Below, piece after piece: positions 11,970 to 24,819 of a DNA stretch of 64,000 nt. The DNA is from Stomoxys calcitrans. Lineage: Eukaryota > Arthropoda > Insecta > Diptera > Muscidae. The notes under the pieces are model-generated. The model worked only from the letters and a program-made list of their open reading frames with translations. It was not told the origin of the DNA and ran no database searches. The stretch covers positions 182,859,424-182,923,423 of the forward strand of contig NC_081555.1 in the NCBI RefSeq assembly GCF_963082655.1, written 5' to 3'. Each line of letters opens with the position of its first letter. The first letter of the stretch is position 1. A program made the position numbers and the translations under genes.

Positions 11970-14900
11970 ACAGCAGCCATTACGCAGGTGTTGTGGTTTT
12001 CAAACCAGTATTTTTAACATCCTAATTGGGTTTATAGCCAGCTTATGATGTAAGGACTCGAGCTAGGGAGAATCTTACTGCCCGATTTTCCTTCTCTCAC
12101 CATTGGCCAAGACGCTTGAAAGAGGAGAATTTCTATTCGCTGAGCATTAGCATATATTTTGTAGATTGCATACCACGACAACTGCCGTGCAAGACATTGC
12201 TGCACATATCAACCGAGGTTTCAAGTACATCCGCATTCTGGTGTGAAAACCGTTACGTTTGCTACGTTTACACTGCTCACCAAAACGGGTTTGATGTCCC
12301 TTTCGTCATTTACATGCTAAAACCTGAGTTCTACCATACCAAAAGAAATCAAATTTTCGCTGGAATTATTCTAAATTCCCAAATAAATCCGATTTCAAGG
12401 CTGAATAATCGCCAAAAGTACCAGCAAGTGCAACTGTGTCCAAGAACTGTTTATGGATGTGTGTGAAATGTATACACATGTATACGCATCTACCCTTGTG
12501 TATGCCACTTAAATTACCTGTAACGCAGATTTGTTTGTGGATTTAGTTAAATAGTTAGATTTAGTTATATTTTAACGCAAATGTAGCAAGAATACCCGCT
12601 TCAATAACAAATACAACGTGGAACAAGTAAAACGATTAACCATTTCATGTCATATGCATCATCTGGATTACCAAACTGCATTATAATTGGCAATGAACAC
12701 AAAGGCTACATGACAGTCTGGCAGCAGAGCTTTTTTCTCCCCACCAAAATAAAAACATCGACGATGGAAACATCTGCCAAATAATTTAATTGAATTTTGT
12801 GGCTACAGTTGACTTAATACTACTTAAGATCATTCCATTTGGTTTAATTCCATTTGACTTATGGATATTCATAGTGTGGGGAATTCTCAGGTAGTAAGCG
12901 AGAGAGAGAGGGTGATAAGCATCATTCAGTGCTCACCATCAGTATTACCATTGTGCGACTAAAGACTGAAATTCCGACCCGGCATTAACTTTTGTGCGAA
13001 TTCTCTAAATTTTTTACAAATTTACGATTTTTTCCAAATTGTGCGGCTTTTTCCAAAGTTGTGTAACTTTTTGTACAATTTTTGGGAGAAAGTAAATTTA
13101 ACCAGGCTACCACACACGGTGTTGCCAAGTCGAAAAATCGTCAAAATAATTCAAGAATTTATAAACGGACAGAGATATGTATAGTCAATGTTGACCTTGG
13201 TGGGTCCAGAGGCTGATCCATTAGGCCTGAAATTTAGTAATTTCGAGCATGTCAAATTTTAAATTGATTGCCAAACAGTCATTTATGGGTCGATAGGTTT
13301 GATTTTTTTTTTAAGATAGAACTCGTAAAACTCTACAAATTACTTCTTAAAAAGTATGGAATATCCCTAACGGTTTATCAGTTATTGGCCTTTTTTTAAT
13401 TTTAGTCAAGGTATTTTTGAAATTGTCGAGTTATTCGTAAACCCATTATAAAATTAATTTAAATACCGTTGGAAAGGACACAAAATTCTACGATTGTTTA
13501 AACAAAAAAGTTATTGCCGATTGTCCTTCTTACATTCAAAATTCAAAATATTCATTTCACATAAAGAACATTTTCATCAAGTAAACTTCTTTTCTGAAAA
13601 ATGTTAGGACTTTCTTTGCGATGAAAGTTGTTTTGATGTTTTTTGAGTTTGTGACAAAAATATAATTTCTTTAAACCATGGCAATACCTTTCATTCTTTA
13701 TATGTATGTTATTCGGGATTTCAGTCAGCTTTTCTTTATTTATAAATTAATTTAAAGTCATGCTTAGGTATATGTATATTCTTTTTAATTTTAAAATTAA
13801 TTGTGCTTATTGAAAAGGATGCCAAGTTCAATTTAATGTGGTAACATAATTCTGTATGCTATAAATAAAACAAAATATTACCTATGGGAGTTGTTGTTTT
13901 CGCACATTTTAATACCTGTTTGGGATATACTTCTATCACGTAAATGTTACCAAACAATATGTGTGCCGTGGGAATTCTTGTTGTGTTTTTTTGTACCGAG
14001 CAGCCATTTGTGTGTTACTTAATGATTTTTGTCATTGGATATACTGGAATTTTTGGACTTAAAGCGAAATTTTAAAAATTGTCACTTTCCGAATTTGCCA
14101 TCCGCAATCGACCGAGCTGCTCAATATACTGACTGCTCTTTGCTCAGTCAAAACAAAACAAAAGGTAAACAATGTTGTGTGTGAGAATGTGTCTATTCCA
14201 TTGACGAGCACACAATTTAAATTATTTGCAAGCTCATGGGCCTGCTTGGGATTTCTTATAAGCGTACAAAGTAATGCGCAAAAGTGTAAGCATTTTTACC
14301 AAACACTGCATACTCACTCTTTATCTCTAGTAGGAGAGACACAAGAGAATAATTTTTGGTACGATATACGAATAATCGTTTGCGACTTTCGAAGCAATTA
14401 ATAAGTGTTTGCGTTTATAGCAAAATAATTGTCCTTTTACCATAGGCGAAGCTGCTAAAAGGTTTACCATAAACAAAGTTAGTTACGTTCAATAATACAA
14501 CGTTTATGGCTAACGTTTAATATGTTGAAGCGAAACGTTTCTAGGTTACAATAAAAGAAAAACTTCGTGATAAAAGTATTTTTGTCGCAAAAACATCCCA
14601 AACGTTTTAATTTTTTTGCGTGCACCAAAAGTTATCGGCTGCATAACCTAAAATTTCCGAAAAATCCAAATTTTTTATCTTTTCTCGAAAAATTTAACAT
14701 TATTATTATTATTTCCGTCTTATTTTCTTCCAGTAGGTGTTATTTTATTTTTTATATCTCTTAAGGGCACGGTATTGTACATGCGATTAATCATGTGCAA
14801 ATGCACTTTATACAGCTCAATTTTTATGAATTCGTTGCGCACGCATAAGGTTTAACCGGAAGCAGCGCATGCGCTGAAAGAATTTTTTCTAAATTGGGTT

Positions 14901-15140
14901 TCATGAAAAATAAATGTTATTAGCTTTAAATTTGTTGGGTGTTGAAATTAAGAATTGGATTCCATATGATGAACTTGTCCAAAATACAGAACTGAAATCT
15001 CAATGACGTAAAATACACAGCTAATGTATGTACTCTTGAAATCCATATGAAATGTTAACACTTTAAGAGTAAATTTTTGTATTTGGTTTTTCTAATGTAG
15101 AGATGCTTAAAACGACGTTTTTGTGAACTTTATGTTCCTT
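11970..15140. other. AT-rich sequence, no gene seen
   Basis: A 116-codon ORF at 12116-12466 has no recognisable domain. No repeat-family match was found for most of the stretch. Confidence 0.45.
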
Positions 15141-15142
15141 TT

Positions 15143-16081
15143 TATACCCACCACCGAAGGATAAGGGTATGGTATATTCATTTTGTCATTCCGTTTGTAA
15201 CACATCGAAATATCCATTTCCGACCCTATAGATTATATATATTCTTGATCAGCGTACAAATCTAAGACGATCTAGCCATGTCCGTCTGTCCGTGCGTCTG
15301 TCTGTTGAAATCACGCTACAGCCTTTAAAATTAAATATATTGGTCTGAAACTTTGAACAGATTTTTTTTTTTGGTCATAAGCAGGCTAAGTTTGAAGATG
15401 GGCTATATCGGACTATTACTTAATATAGCCCCCATATAGACCGATCAGCCGATTTAGGGTCTTAGGCCCCTAAAAGCCACATTTCTTATCCTACTTTGCT
15501 GAAATTTGGGACAGCGAGTTGTGCTAGGCCAGTCGACATACATTTTCAATTTGGCCCAGATCTGTCCAGATTTGCATATAGCTGTCATATAGACCGATCT
15601 CTCGATTTAAGGTTTTGGGCCCATAAAAGGTACATTTATTGTCCGATGTCGCCCAAATTTGGGACAGTGAGTTAAGTTAGGCCCCTCGACATCTTTCTGA
15701 AAAAATGGCACATATCGGTCCAGATTCGGATATAGATGCAATATAGAGCGATCTTTCGATTTAAAGTCTTGGGCCCATAAAAAGCACATTAGGCTTTTCG
15801 ACATCCGTGTCGTATATGGTTCAGATCGGTCTACATTTGGATTAGCTACCAAAAAGACCAATATTTTGTTCTACAAAATTGAACATTGACTTGTACTTTT
15901 TAGACGTCTCAATATCCGTGTCGAATTTGGTCCAAATCGGACCATATTTCGATAAAGCTGCTTTGAGGACGTAAATTATACATTTTTCACCGGATTATGA
16001 CGAAAGGTGGTTTTCGTATATAGCCGATGTGGTGGGTATCCAAAGTTCAGTCCGGCCGAACTTAACGCCTTTTTACTTGTT
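15143..16081 (+). repeat. TATACCC-type repeat family B
   Basis: Begins TTTTTATACCCACCACCGAA and ends GGTGGGTATCCAAAGTTCAG, CCGGCCGAACTTAACG, TTTTTACTTG. Contains CGATCTAGCCATGTCCGTCT and units with ATATAGCCCCCATATAGACC. Confidence 0.8.
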
Positions 16082-16089
16082 TATGTTGT

Positions 16090-17110
16090 TTTGGATTAAC
16101 AAATTCATAAAACAAAAACGTGCTACTTTTTTTGGGAAAACGACTTTTTGGTGCAACATTTTTACAAAACAAAAAAGACTTTTTGTGCTACTATTTCAAA
16201 ATTCTCAACTGTATCACTGCCCACCGTTGGCATTCCATTGTTCGAAGACGCTGTAGTACGTTTTCGCCATATTTTTGATAAACATTTATCAGGTCAATGG
16301 TGTAGGCAAGTCTCTTCGTACTTTGTGTCATTGTGCGATTAAACTCTGCAAATATTAATGAAGTGATAACCAATTTCTGCTTACTAATCACCATTGACGT
16401 TTGCTTATTAACACTTTGTTTGGGTGGAGTACTACATCGTTTGACTAAAGCCAGTATAGCAAAGCGTCGTAGTAATAAAACTGGAGTGGAGATATTACTA
16501 TCACCACTGTGAATTTAATATGACAGTTGGCAAAGTTTCCACGAAACTTGAAAAAACAAAACAAATCTAATAAATGTCTAAAGTATGTCATCAGAAAAAT
16601 GTTATTAAAATTTGGTGTTGGTAGGATATTTCATAGAAATTTTTATCAAAATTGTATCTTTAATTAATTTAATTTGAATTTTTCTGTAGAGAAAGTTTCG
16701 TTAAAATTTGTCTAAAGCAAAACTTTAATTGAAATATTGAATTTAGATAACTATAATTAGGTGTGATGGAAATAGGAAGCTAAAACATACTTTGAAATTG
16801 ATTTGGCAAATTTCGGTACCAGATGTCATTATTTTAGATAACAAGCGATCTTCTTGTTCCGGTAGGGAAAGCATCGTAAAAAGTGATGTTGTTTGCTTAC
16901 TACTTTTAAACAACAATTATCTATCGCTTGAATTTTTTTTAATAACATTCCAATTTCGATTTTTTCCTTGGTATTAAACAATCTATTTTCCAAGCTTCTT
17001 TGGGGATTGAAAAGATAGTTTTCTATTCTATATTTTTGCTAATCTCAACGCGCCGTTAAATGACCAAGTCTTTTGCACTATTATGATTATTCATGGCGAT
17101 AACTTAAGTA
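16090..17110. other. AT-rich sequence, no gene seen
   Basis: Short ORFs only; 16.56-16.76 kb resembles the degenerate TTTAGA...AAATTTT array of 6.1-6.7 kb. Confidence 0.4.
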
Positions 17111-17119
17111 TGGTTAAAC

Positions 17120-17795
17120 CTTTACACTCATAGTAAAAAGTTTGCTGAAAATAGCAAAAACGGTCTGCTGAATATTAGTAGTTAGTTTTGCTGCTATTGT
17201 TATTTTACTGCCAGTTGTTCTGCTATTACAACAGTAGTATTGCAATTTCAGTAGCAGACTAACAGCTGAAAAGTCGTTGTTGTTTGCTGAAAATGACTGC
17301 TGCTTAATTATGAAGGGGATGATAGAAGAACAAATAGAACTCTTATGTAAATATGTGTCTCAGTGGATGTTTATAATCACCACTGAAAGTATACTTTCGA
17401 AAACCTGTCTTCTTTAAATTTAGATACAAAAGGCCATGCCAGTCATGTGCACATTAGTAAAGCAATAACAATAAATGCGAGCTAGCTCAGCCACATTTCG
17501 AAAATAATATTCCATAAATTGAAATCATCTCCTTCAACAAAATTTCTAAAAAAAATTCAAAAGTAATTAAAACAAGTAACAGGCAACCATAAAAGTAGCA
17601 TACAAATTTTTTGTTCTGCAGACTTGTGTACTTAAAACAGCAGATTTTGTTAGTTGAAATAGCAGCAAGGAATGTTTGCTAATACAGCAGCCCTATGTTT
17701 GCTGAAACAGCAGTAATGTCTGCTTTTCCAATTTCAGCAGACAAAAACGGCTGTTTTAGCAAACATTTTTGCTGTTTTGAATAACAAATTTGGTG
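17120..17795. repeat. CAG/CTG-rich TIR-type repeat
   Basis: The left part has GTTTGCTGAAAATAGCAAAA and CGGTCTGCTGAA; the right part has TTTCAGCAGACAAAAACGGC and CAAACATTTTTGCTGTTTT on the opposite sense, so the two ends are inverted versions of each other. Each side holds several short TTGCTGAAACAGCAG-like palindromic units, with unrelated AT-rich DNA between (17.29-17.6 kb). Confidence 0.55.
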
Positions 17796-18261
17796 GAGTT
17801 ATAGATTTCTTACTAAGCGGGTTCCTAAGTGATTCTCTCAGGAGTCAAATAAATTATATATAGAAAATATTAGTCACACATTACATGATTATAAAAATTA
17901 AGACTCACTTTCGGTATTGTCTCATTGATTTTGAATTAAACTAAGTGCATGGGTTTTCTAATAAGTTCCGCTTTACGTCCTTAAAGCTATAAAAGTGCTT
18001 TTGAAAATCAACGACCACCCACTTTAATAACTTGCGAATAGTCACTGAGTTGTGTAACTCGACTATATTCTGTGTAAGTTTATCTTATCGAATATATTTC
18101 CATTTTTTTCAAGTGACCGATAAGTCAAATCGTTCATGAAAAACAGACAGGCAACAATAGTCAAATCTTAAAGAAACAGACATGCATTGTACACAAATTG
18201 ATAAATTCTTCAATTGTCTACAGTAGACACATGATAGCGGCGAAAGTGCAAATGATGATAT

Positions 18262-18660
18262 TAGTTCAGATTTGGATATACATGGGACCTACATAAACCG
18301 ATATTCCATATCATTTTAAGTTGTCTTGAAAATTTCCATTTCAATATAGGGCAGTTGTTGGAAGTGATACCAAAACACCACGTGCAAAGTTTAAGTCAAA
18401 TCGGACGAGAATTGCGCCCTCTGGAGGCTCCAGAAGTCAAGACCCAAGATCGGTTTATATGGCAGTTATATCAAAACATGGACCGATTTGGCCCATTTAC
18501 AATCCCAACCGACCTACACTAATAATAAGTATTTGTGCAAAATTTCATGACATGACGTTCAAGAATATTTATACTTTATGGGGTCTCAGACGCATATTTC
18601 GAGGTGTTACAAACAGAATAACGAAATTAGTATACCCCATCCCGTGGTGGAGGGTATAAA
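18262..18660 (-). repeat. TATACCC-type repeat family A, reverse copy
   Basis: Reverse orientation; ends GTGGTGGAGGGTATAAAAAG. Truncated relative to the 22.3-kb copy. Confidence 0.75.
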
Positions 18661-18890
18661 AAGTCACGAATGACATGGAAGTTTGGTGCGCTACATGGTA
18701 GTACGCCTTTTTTAACAACTACCTCTTGTAATTTGTTGAAAATCCTCCACTTTTCTATTATTTTGTCTGTCAAGTCTATACAAACCTACTTCAATAAACA
18801 ACGTCTTTGATTCAATGCTAAAATTCGTTGGAAATTTGAAGTTTCACATACAAACTTGGTGGTTAGTTTTTTCTAAGAGTTTTTTTTTTT
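18661..18890. repeat. Second copy of tRNA-like repeat family 2
   Basis: Similar to 7765-8010 in the same order and orientation. A TATACCC-type repeat (18262-18660) abuts it at the same internal point, just beyond the CACGAATGACATGG segment. Confidence 0.45.
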
Positions 18891-19410
18891 TCTGTGTAAG
18901 TTGATGTGGGTTCAATTTCCACAAGAGGCTATCAAAGTAGCTATGGTCTACTAATTGTCTTAGCGAATCTGTACGTAGACTTATCTACTGCAGATAATAC
19001 ACAGGGTCTCCTATAACGACAAAGTTAAAGTAGAACTAACACATGAACCAACTGAAAATCCAATCAAAAATATTCGATGTATGTACATTAGAGTGCCAAA
19101 AAAAAAAAAAAAAAAATGGAAACACATAACCTCCATTTCTTTCTTTTGATCCCAATAAACATAATACGAAATATTATGGCGGTCGGTTAACTACAACCCC
19201 TTCCGACACTACGTCCAAAGTTGGATGTAGTTCTTTCTAAGAGATTCGGTTGAGTATTTTAGGTTCTAAAATGAAATTCATAAACAAAGGACACGTAAAG
19301 GGTGATTTTTTTGAGGTTAGGATTTTCATGCATTAGTATTTGACAGAGCACGTGGGATTTCAGACATGGTGTCAAAGAGAAAGATGCTCAGTATGCTTTG
19401 ACATTTCATC

Positions 19411-19500
19411 ATGAATAGACTTACTAACGAGCAACGCTTGCAAATCATTGAATTTTATTACCAAAATCAGTGTTCGGTTCGAAATGTGTTCATTCACCGT
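19411..19500 (+). pseudogene. Transposase N-terminus, left arm
   Basis: Starts MNRLTNEQRLQIIEFYYQNQ; only about 30 residues of genuine transposase before the central junction. The same peptide is encoded in the right arm on the other strand. Confidence 0.8.
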
Positions 19501-19504
19501 AACG

Positions 19505-19705
19505 TTGCATCCAACAGCATCTTTGAAAAAATACGGTCCAATGATTCCACCAGCGTACAAACCACACCAAACAGTGCATTTTTCGGGATGCATGGGCAGT
19601 TCTTGAACGGCTTCTGGTTGCTCTTCACTCCAAATGCGGCAATTTTGCTTATTTACGTAGCCATTCAACCAGAAATGAGCCTCATCGCTGAACGGTGAAT
19701 GAACA
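19505..19705 (-). pseudogene. Transposase central fragment (DEAHFWLNG region)
   Basis: Minus-strand translation SDEAHFWLNGYVNKQNCRIW continues to VWCGLYAGGIIGPYFFKDAV, recognisable from insect Tc1/mariner-like transposases; the Asp of SDEAHF belongs to the catalytic triad. It is an internal fragment without its own start or end. Confidence 0.8.
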
Positions 19706-20142
19706 CATTTCGAACCGAACACTGATTTTGGTAATAAAATTCAATGATTTGCAAGCGTTGCTCGTTAGTAAGTCTATTCATGATAAAATGTCAAAGCATA
19801 CTGAGCATCTTTCTCTTTGACACCATGTCTGAAATCCCACGTGATCTGTCAAATACTAATGCATGAAAATCCTAACCTCAAAAAAATCACCCTTTATATA
19901 TGGAATTTATGGTTAAAAGGTGAACTGTACCCGGCGCCACAACTGTGCCTTATCTGCATATCCTTTTTGTGCCGTTTGTCCCGTCTGTTATTTTTTTAAA
20001 CCAGATGGAGATCGCATTTGTTACCCATTCATCACGAAATTTTCACACATAGTTTTTTAAGAATTGTAAAGTTCGGCAATTTTTTCGAACCTTGTTAAAT
20101 GAGAGAATATAAAAAAGAAACACCAGTAAGAAAAGACATATA

Positions 20143-20753
20143 ATACCCTACACCACTGCGTCTACCTACTAATTATGTGCAAGTCATCTTATATGAACGA
20201 TTGATTTTGCACACTTATGAAGACTTCAAATTTAACACCTCATGCAAAATTTTGTAAAGATTGGTTCAAAATTATGGCTAATGCAGCCATAAGAGGGCAT
20301 ATCGGATGGAAGATATATATGGGGGCTATATCAAAATTGAAACGATGTTGATGAAAAGTTGCACACATATTTAGGTAATTTGAAGCCTTAATAAGTGTGC
20401 AACTTTTCATCTTCCCCAACTTCCCCAGGGAAAGTTTTGTGGCTACTACAGCCATAATAGGGAATATCGGATGAAAGATATGTGTTTATGAAAGTTATAT
20501 CCAAATCTGATCCGATTTTTGGAAAAATCCATAAAATTTGTCCTTGGGCCAAAAAATGACTAGTGCAAAATTTTTTGACAGTCGGGCAATAAATGCAACC
20601 TGAACCTTGACCACAAGATTACATGGACATGCATACGGACATGGCTAATTCGAATCTGGAAGTGATCAATGGGAGCAGCTCTTCTCCTTCTAAGCGTTGC
20701 AAACAAGTTCACAAAGTTATTATACCCTGTGCTACAGTGATGGTGTAGGGTAT
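20143..20753 (+). repeat. TATACCC-type repeat family C with terminal inverted repeats
   Basis: Starts TACCCTACACCACT and ends TGGTGTAGGGTAT, an inverted pair. Contains two units with CATATCGGATGGAAGATATA and GGAATATCGGATGAAAGATA. Confidence 0.7.
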
Positions 20754-20869
20754 AAACGGAAATAAATTTTGTCCGATAGTTAATTTTTAATTGGCGACTT
20801 AAATACAGGTATAGAACCAAATGTCCAATCTTCATTTATAAGGACGTAGTTACTCAATTTTAACCAATT

Positions 20870-21125
20870 TTCCAAACCGAAATCTGCTAAATTTTATCAA
20901 AATTAGTTCAGACTTGGTGTTCGTCCTTGGCATAAGAAGTGATATGTGAAAAATTTTGTGATGATTGGGTAACAAATGCTCTCCACCTTGATTACAAAAA
21001 CGACAAATGGACAAGAGGCACCGAAAGGAGATGCTGACAGACGCACATGGCTAAGCCGAATCAGGAAGAATTTCTTAGTCGAACAGTACATTTTATCAGA
21101 GAAGTTCATGTTTAGGTCAAACACA
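20870..21125 (+). repeat. Family C-related repeat
   Basis: AAGTGATATGTGAAAAATTT, GATTACAAAAACGACAAATG and ATGGCTAAGCCGAATCAG also occur, diverged, at 27.26-27.43 kb. Confidence 0.6.
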
Positions 21126-21709
21126 CGATATAAATGTGTCCTTTGTTTACAAATTTTGTTTTATGACCTTAAACCCTCAACAGGACTACTACAGTCAACT
21201 TTGAACGTACGGGTTGACATTACTTATTGGTATATAAAGAATAAATTGGAGGGTATGCGCTTCCCTATATGCGAAAAAAAATTCTTCTCTTTAGAGTGGG
21301 ACAGTCTAATGTATATATATCTGTAAATATGCGGTGCTGTGGTTGCCTGACTTGCATATTCTTCCGATGTGTACTCGGAACCTGTCTCAATCAGCTGCAA
21401 GTATTGTGGCCTTTGAAATGCCATTGTGTTTTGCCGTTTCTTTCGTTTATCTAATCAAGGGTAATCGTGTCCAATTAAGTCCAAGTAATCAGTGGCAATT
21501 TCTTAAGCTACTTACTTAGACACTAGGGTGGATTGAAATATCTACAATTCCCATTAAAATGTACTTTTGCAACCAAAACGAGTTTTGGTTCATCTGGGCG
21601 TAAAGATAGGGCATGTTAAAATTAATTAATTAAGATGGAATTTTTAACTGTGTGAGTTTTATGCTTTGATGTAGATACAGTATACAGAAAAAAATATTTC
21701 CAAAATTCT

Positions 21710-22075
21710 TTCAATTAAAAATTTAATTGAAAATTAAATTGTTTTCAATTACAAAATTCATTGAGTCAATAATTTTTTTTATTGAATCTTGATTTTTTTT
21801 AATAACGATAATGATTGTAATTTAGGAAATTTTTGATAGATTCAATCATTTTTAATTGAATCCGAATTTTTTTCATTTACGATCAGGATTGAAATTTTGT
21901 CATTTTCAATTAAAAAATTAATTGATTTAATAATTTTTTTAATTGAATCTGAACTCTTTTTTCAATTACGATTGTGATTGAAACTTTTGTCATTTTCAAT
22001 TAAAAAACTAATTTATTCAATCATATAAATGTGATTGAAAATGTTATATCTTTCAATTAAACAATAACGGCCTAC
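21710..22075. repeat. AT-rich tandem repeat (~115 bp units)
   Basis: Three or four units each carrying TTTTCAATTAAAAAATTAAT, a run like ATTTTTTTAATTGAATC and ACGAT..GATTGAAA. Similar sequence recurs at 23830-24140. Confidence 0.65.
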
Positions 22076-22343
22076 ACAACTAAATTTTTTTCTTTTTGTC
22101 CAATGGCCAATTCATTGAAAGCAGCTGATTTTATTGTCGAATTGGCGAACGAATCGAGTGACAAAAAAAACTTTGTGGCCTTTGTTCTTTCAATCATTAT
22201 TTAATTGAATTGGAAAATTTCTTAAACTCAACAACACTGTTATGGCTGTCCGTTCTTGAAAAAGTCTAGCCGCTCGTAATTTTGATAAATACTTTTTATA
22301 TATGGAAAATAAAACTCCCCTATAAACCGCCTTTCGATTACCT

Positions 22344-23466
22344 TTTTATACACTCCGCCATAGGATGGGGGTCAAATGGAAATGGGTCAAATCGGTCCAT
22401 GTTTTGATATAGCTGCCATATAAACCAATCTTGGGTCTTGACTTCTTGAGATTCTAGAAGGCGCAAAAATATCGTCCGATTTGACTGAAATTTTGCACGT
22501 GGTGTTTTGGTATCACTTCCAACAACCGTGCTAAGTATTGTCAAAAACGATTCATAACCTGATATAGCTGCCGTATAAACCGATCATGAGTCTTGACTTC
22601 TTCAGCTTTTAGTGGGCGTAATTCCTACCCGACTTGGCTGTAATTTTGCACGAGGTATTCAGTTATGACTTCCAATAACTGTGCCAAGTATGGTTCCAAT
22701 CGGTTCATAACCTGATATGCTCCAACCTCTCATCATCTTCCCCGCATGCCCTACACATGCTATAACTTGCCGCATCGATTTTACATAGTCCTATTTGTCT
22801 CGTTATTATACCAACAGCTATACTAAGCTCCTTCTTGCATCCTTTCAGTAATAGCCTCGTCTTCTTATGATCTGGATCCCCCGATAGGATTTTCGCCGTC
22901 CTACCGACCGTTCCGCTGCTCCACAATGTTGTATGCGCATTTGTCGCCCACTCCCTTAACTCGGACTGCGTCGACCCGAAAGGCAACTGTGTTAAATATG
23001 GTTCAAATCGGTTCATAACCTAGTGTAGCTGCCATATAAACCGATCTGGAATCTTGACTTCTTGAGCCTCTAGAGGGCGCAAATCTCATCAGATTTTGCA
23101 GAAAATTTGTACAACGACTTCACCTATGACCATCAATATACTTGTCTTATATGGTCTGAATCGATCTATAGCTTGATACGGCTCCCATATATTCCAATCT
23201 CCCGATTTTGCTTCATGAGCCCCTACAAGACGCAATTCTTTACTGAATGAATGAATGAACTGAAATATTTTACAATGACTTCTACAATGTTCAGCATTCA
23301 ACTCATTTATGGTCCGAATCGGACTATAACTTGATATAGCTCCAACACCATAACAGATCTTATTCATTATTCTTTGTTTGCCTAAAAAAAGATACCGGGC
23401 AAAGAACTCGACAAACGCTATCCATGGTGGAGGGTATATAAGATTCGTCCCGGCCGAACTTACTTG
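22344..23466 (+). repeat. TATACCC-type repeat family A, with inserted LINE fragment
   Basis: Begins TTTTTATACACTCCGCCATA and ends ATCCATGGTGGAGGGTATAT. Internal units of about 170 bp repeat TGATATAGCTGCCATATAAA, CGATCTTGGGTCTTGACTTC and GGGCGCAATTCTCGTCCGAT. A jockey-like fragment is inserted at about 22715-23010. Confidence 0.8.
22715..23010 (-). pseudogene. Jockey-type LINE fragment inside family A repeat
   Basis: Minus-strand translation ELREWATNAHTTLWSS, LLLKGCKKELSIAVGIITRQ and MCRACGEDDERLEHI matches the end of jockey-clade ORF2 (RW......R......LL...RK.LS..VG.LTGH; C..C....ET..H). This part of the frame is open. Confidence 0.75.
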
Positions 23467-23829
23467 TTAAATTTCTAGTCTTATATATGAATAAAATATG
23501 CATATTAATAGCATAACGACTTCTTTAGCAACGATCTCATTATAACATATACTATATACATGAGTTTCTATTGGGTTTAGTTATTGCAATAAAAATATAT
23601 TAATAACTGTTAGCCTATGTCGGTAACTAAACATAAACCAGCCTCGCTACTCTTTCTTTTAAAGTTCGGGAAACAATATTTTCCGTAGCATTTTAAGGAG
23701 TGATCATGGATCCACACATAAACTTCAAATTCGTTTTCTAGGAGTTTAACATATGCGAACCATGTTGGATCGAAATTGGGGGTACAACCTATACAGCGCG
23801 CTTTTCGCAAAAATTTTAATATCAAATTT

Positions 23830-24140
23830 GCAAATTTTTAGTATTTTCAATAGATCCAAATAAAAAAATTATTCGGAAATTTTAATCATTTTCTTTAATT
23901 AGATCAATTAAAAAATTAATTGAAAATGTCAAAATTTTTCAGTCATGTTTTAATTGGATCAATTAAAAAATTAATTGGAATTTTTAGAAATGTTCAGTAA
24001 TTTTTTTAATAGAATATGCAATTTTTTTCAATGAAAATTTTTTCGATTGCCTTTCACTGTAAATGATATCATAATTTTCATGATTATAGCAGTTTTAATT
24101 AAAAGATTAATTGGATCAATTAATTTCGCGATTGTAACTG
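23830..24140. repeat. AT-rich repeat related to 21.7-22.1 kb
   Basis: AATTAGATCAATTAAAAAAT and GGATCAATTAAAAAATTAAT recur at about 60-bp spacing. Confidence 0.6.
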
Positions 24141-24819
24141 ATTTTTTCTGTGTAGACTCTCGGAAATTGGAGTTTTCTCAAATTGGAACGATTCACAAAT
24201 TAGAACAGGTGTTTTTTAAGTAGGAACTCTGAAATTTTGACTTCTGGACCTATATATGCTTGGTGGTAGATAAAGATAGGCTATGTACGGTCACAGACTC
24301 TGTTCTATGATGTATGGTGATGTCAGCAGTTAATAATAACATGTTCTCAATTTATTTATTTATATGAAACTAAAATAATGTAGGCTTTACGTATTTCAGC
24401 AAAAAATTAGTATTACTTCGACCCTCTCTTACATATGACAAAAAAAAAAACATACTACTAACTTATTTACCAGTTTTAACATTCAATTGTCAATAGCCTT
24501 AAACTTATCGACTGTAGGGTCATAGACTAAGATGTACGTTAACAACACACAATTTAAATATGGTAATTGCGAATTCCAATTTAAAAATACATTTATAATT
24601 GCAGATACATACTATCTTCAATAGTTGTATGTTTTTATATATAAATTTTTTCAATAACACAAAAATACAATTTATATTCCAATACAAATATTTTTATAAA
24701 AGCTTTTAAGAAATTTGTGCTATACGTTTTATTACTATGTTCTACTTAATAATATACTTAAATGTACGGAAAATTTGCTAAAATTTTGAATTTCGACCCG
24801 ATGATTTTTAAGAATTGTT

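Larger units (their letters stand above)
19298..19894. mobile_element. Palindromic Tc1/mariner-type derivative with 203-bp coding arms
   Basis: Arms 19298-19500 and 19692-19894 are nearly perfect inverted copies; I count about two mismatches. TA flanks both ends (19296-19297, 19895-19896). Each arm carries the transposase start, reading MNRLTNEQRLQIIEFYYQNQ, one on each strand. The 191-bp centre carries, on the minus strand, a fragment from the catalytic part (SDEAHFWLNGYVNKQ to GGIIGPYFFKD). So a much longer element was reduced to two inverted 5' ends plus a central piece. Confidence 0.9.

Noticed and set aside
12116..12466. 116-codon ORF as a host gene
   Set aside because: No domain, no splice context, composition like surrounding AT-rich DNA.
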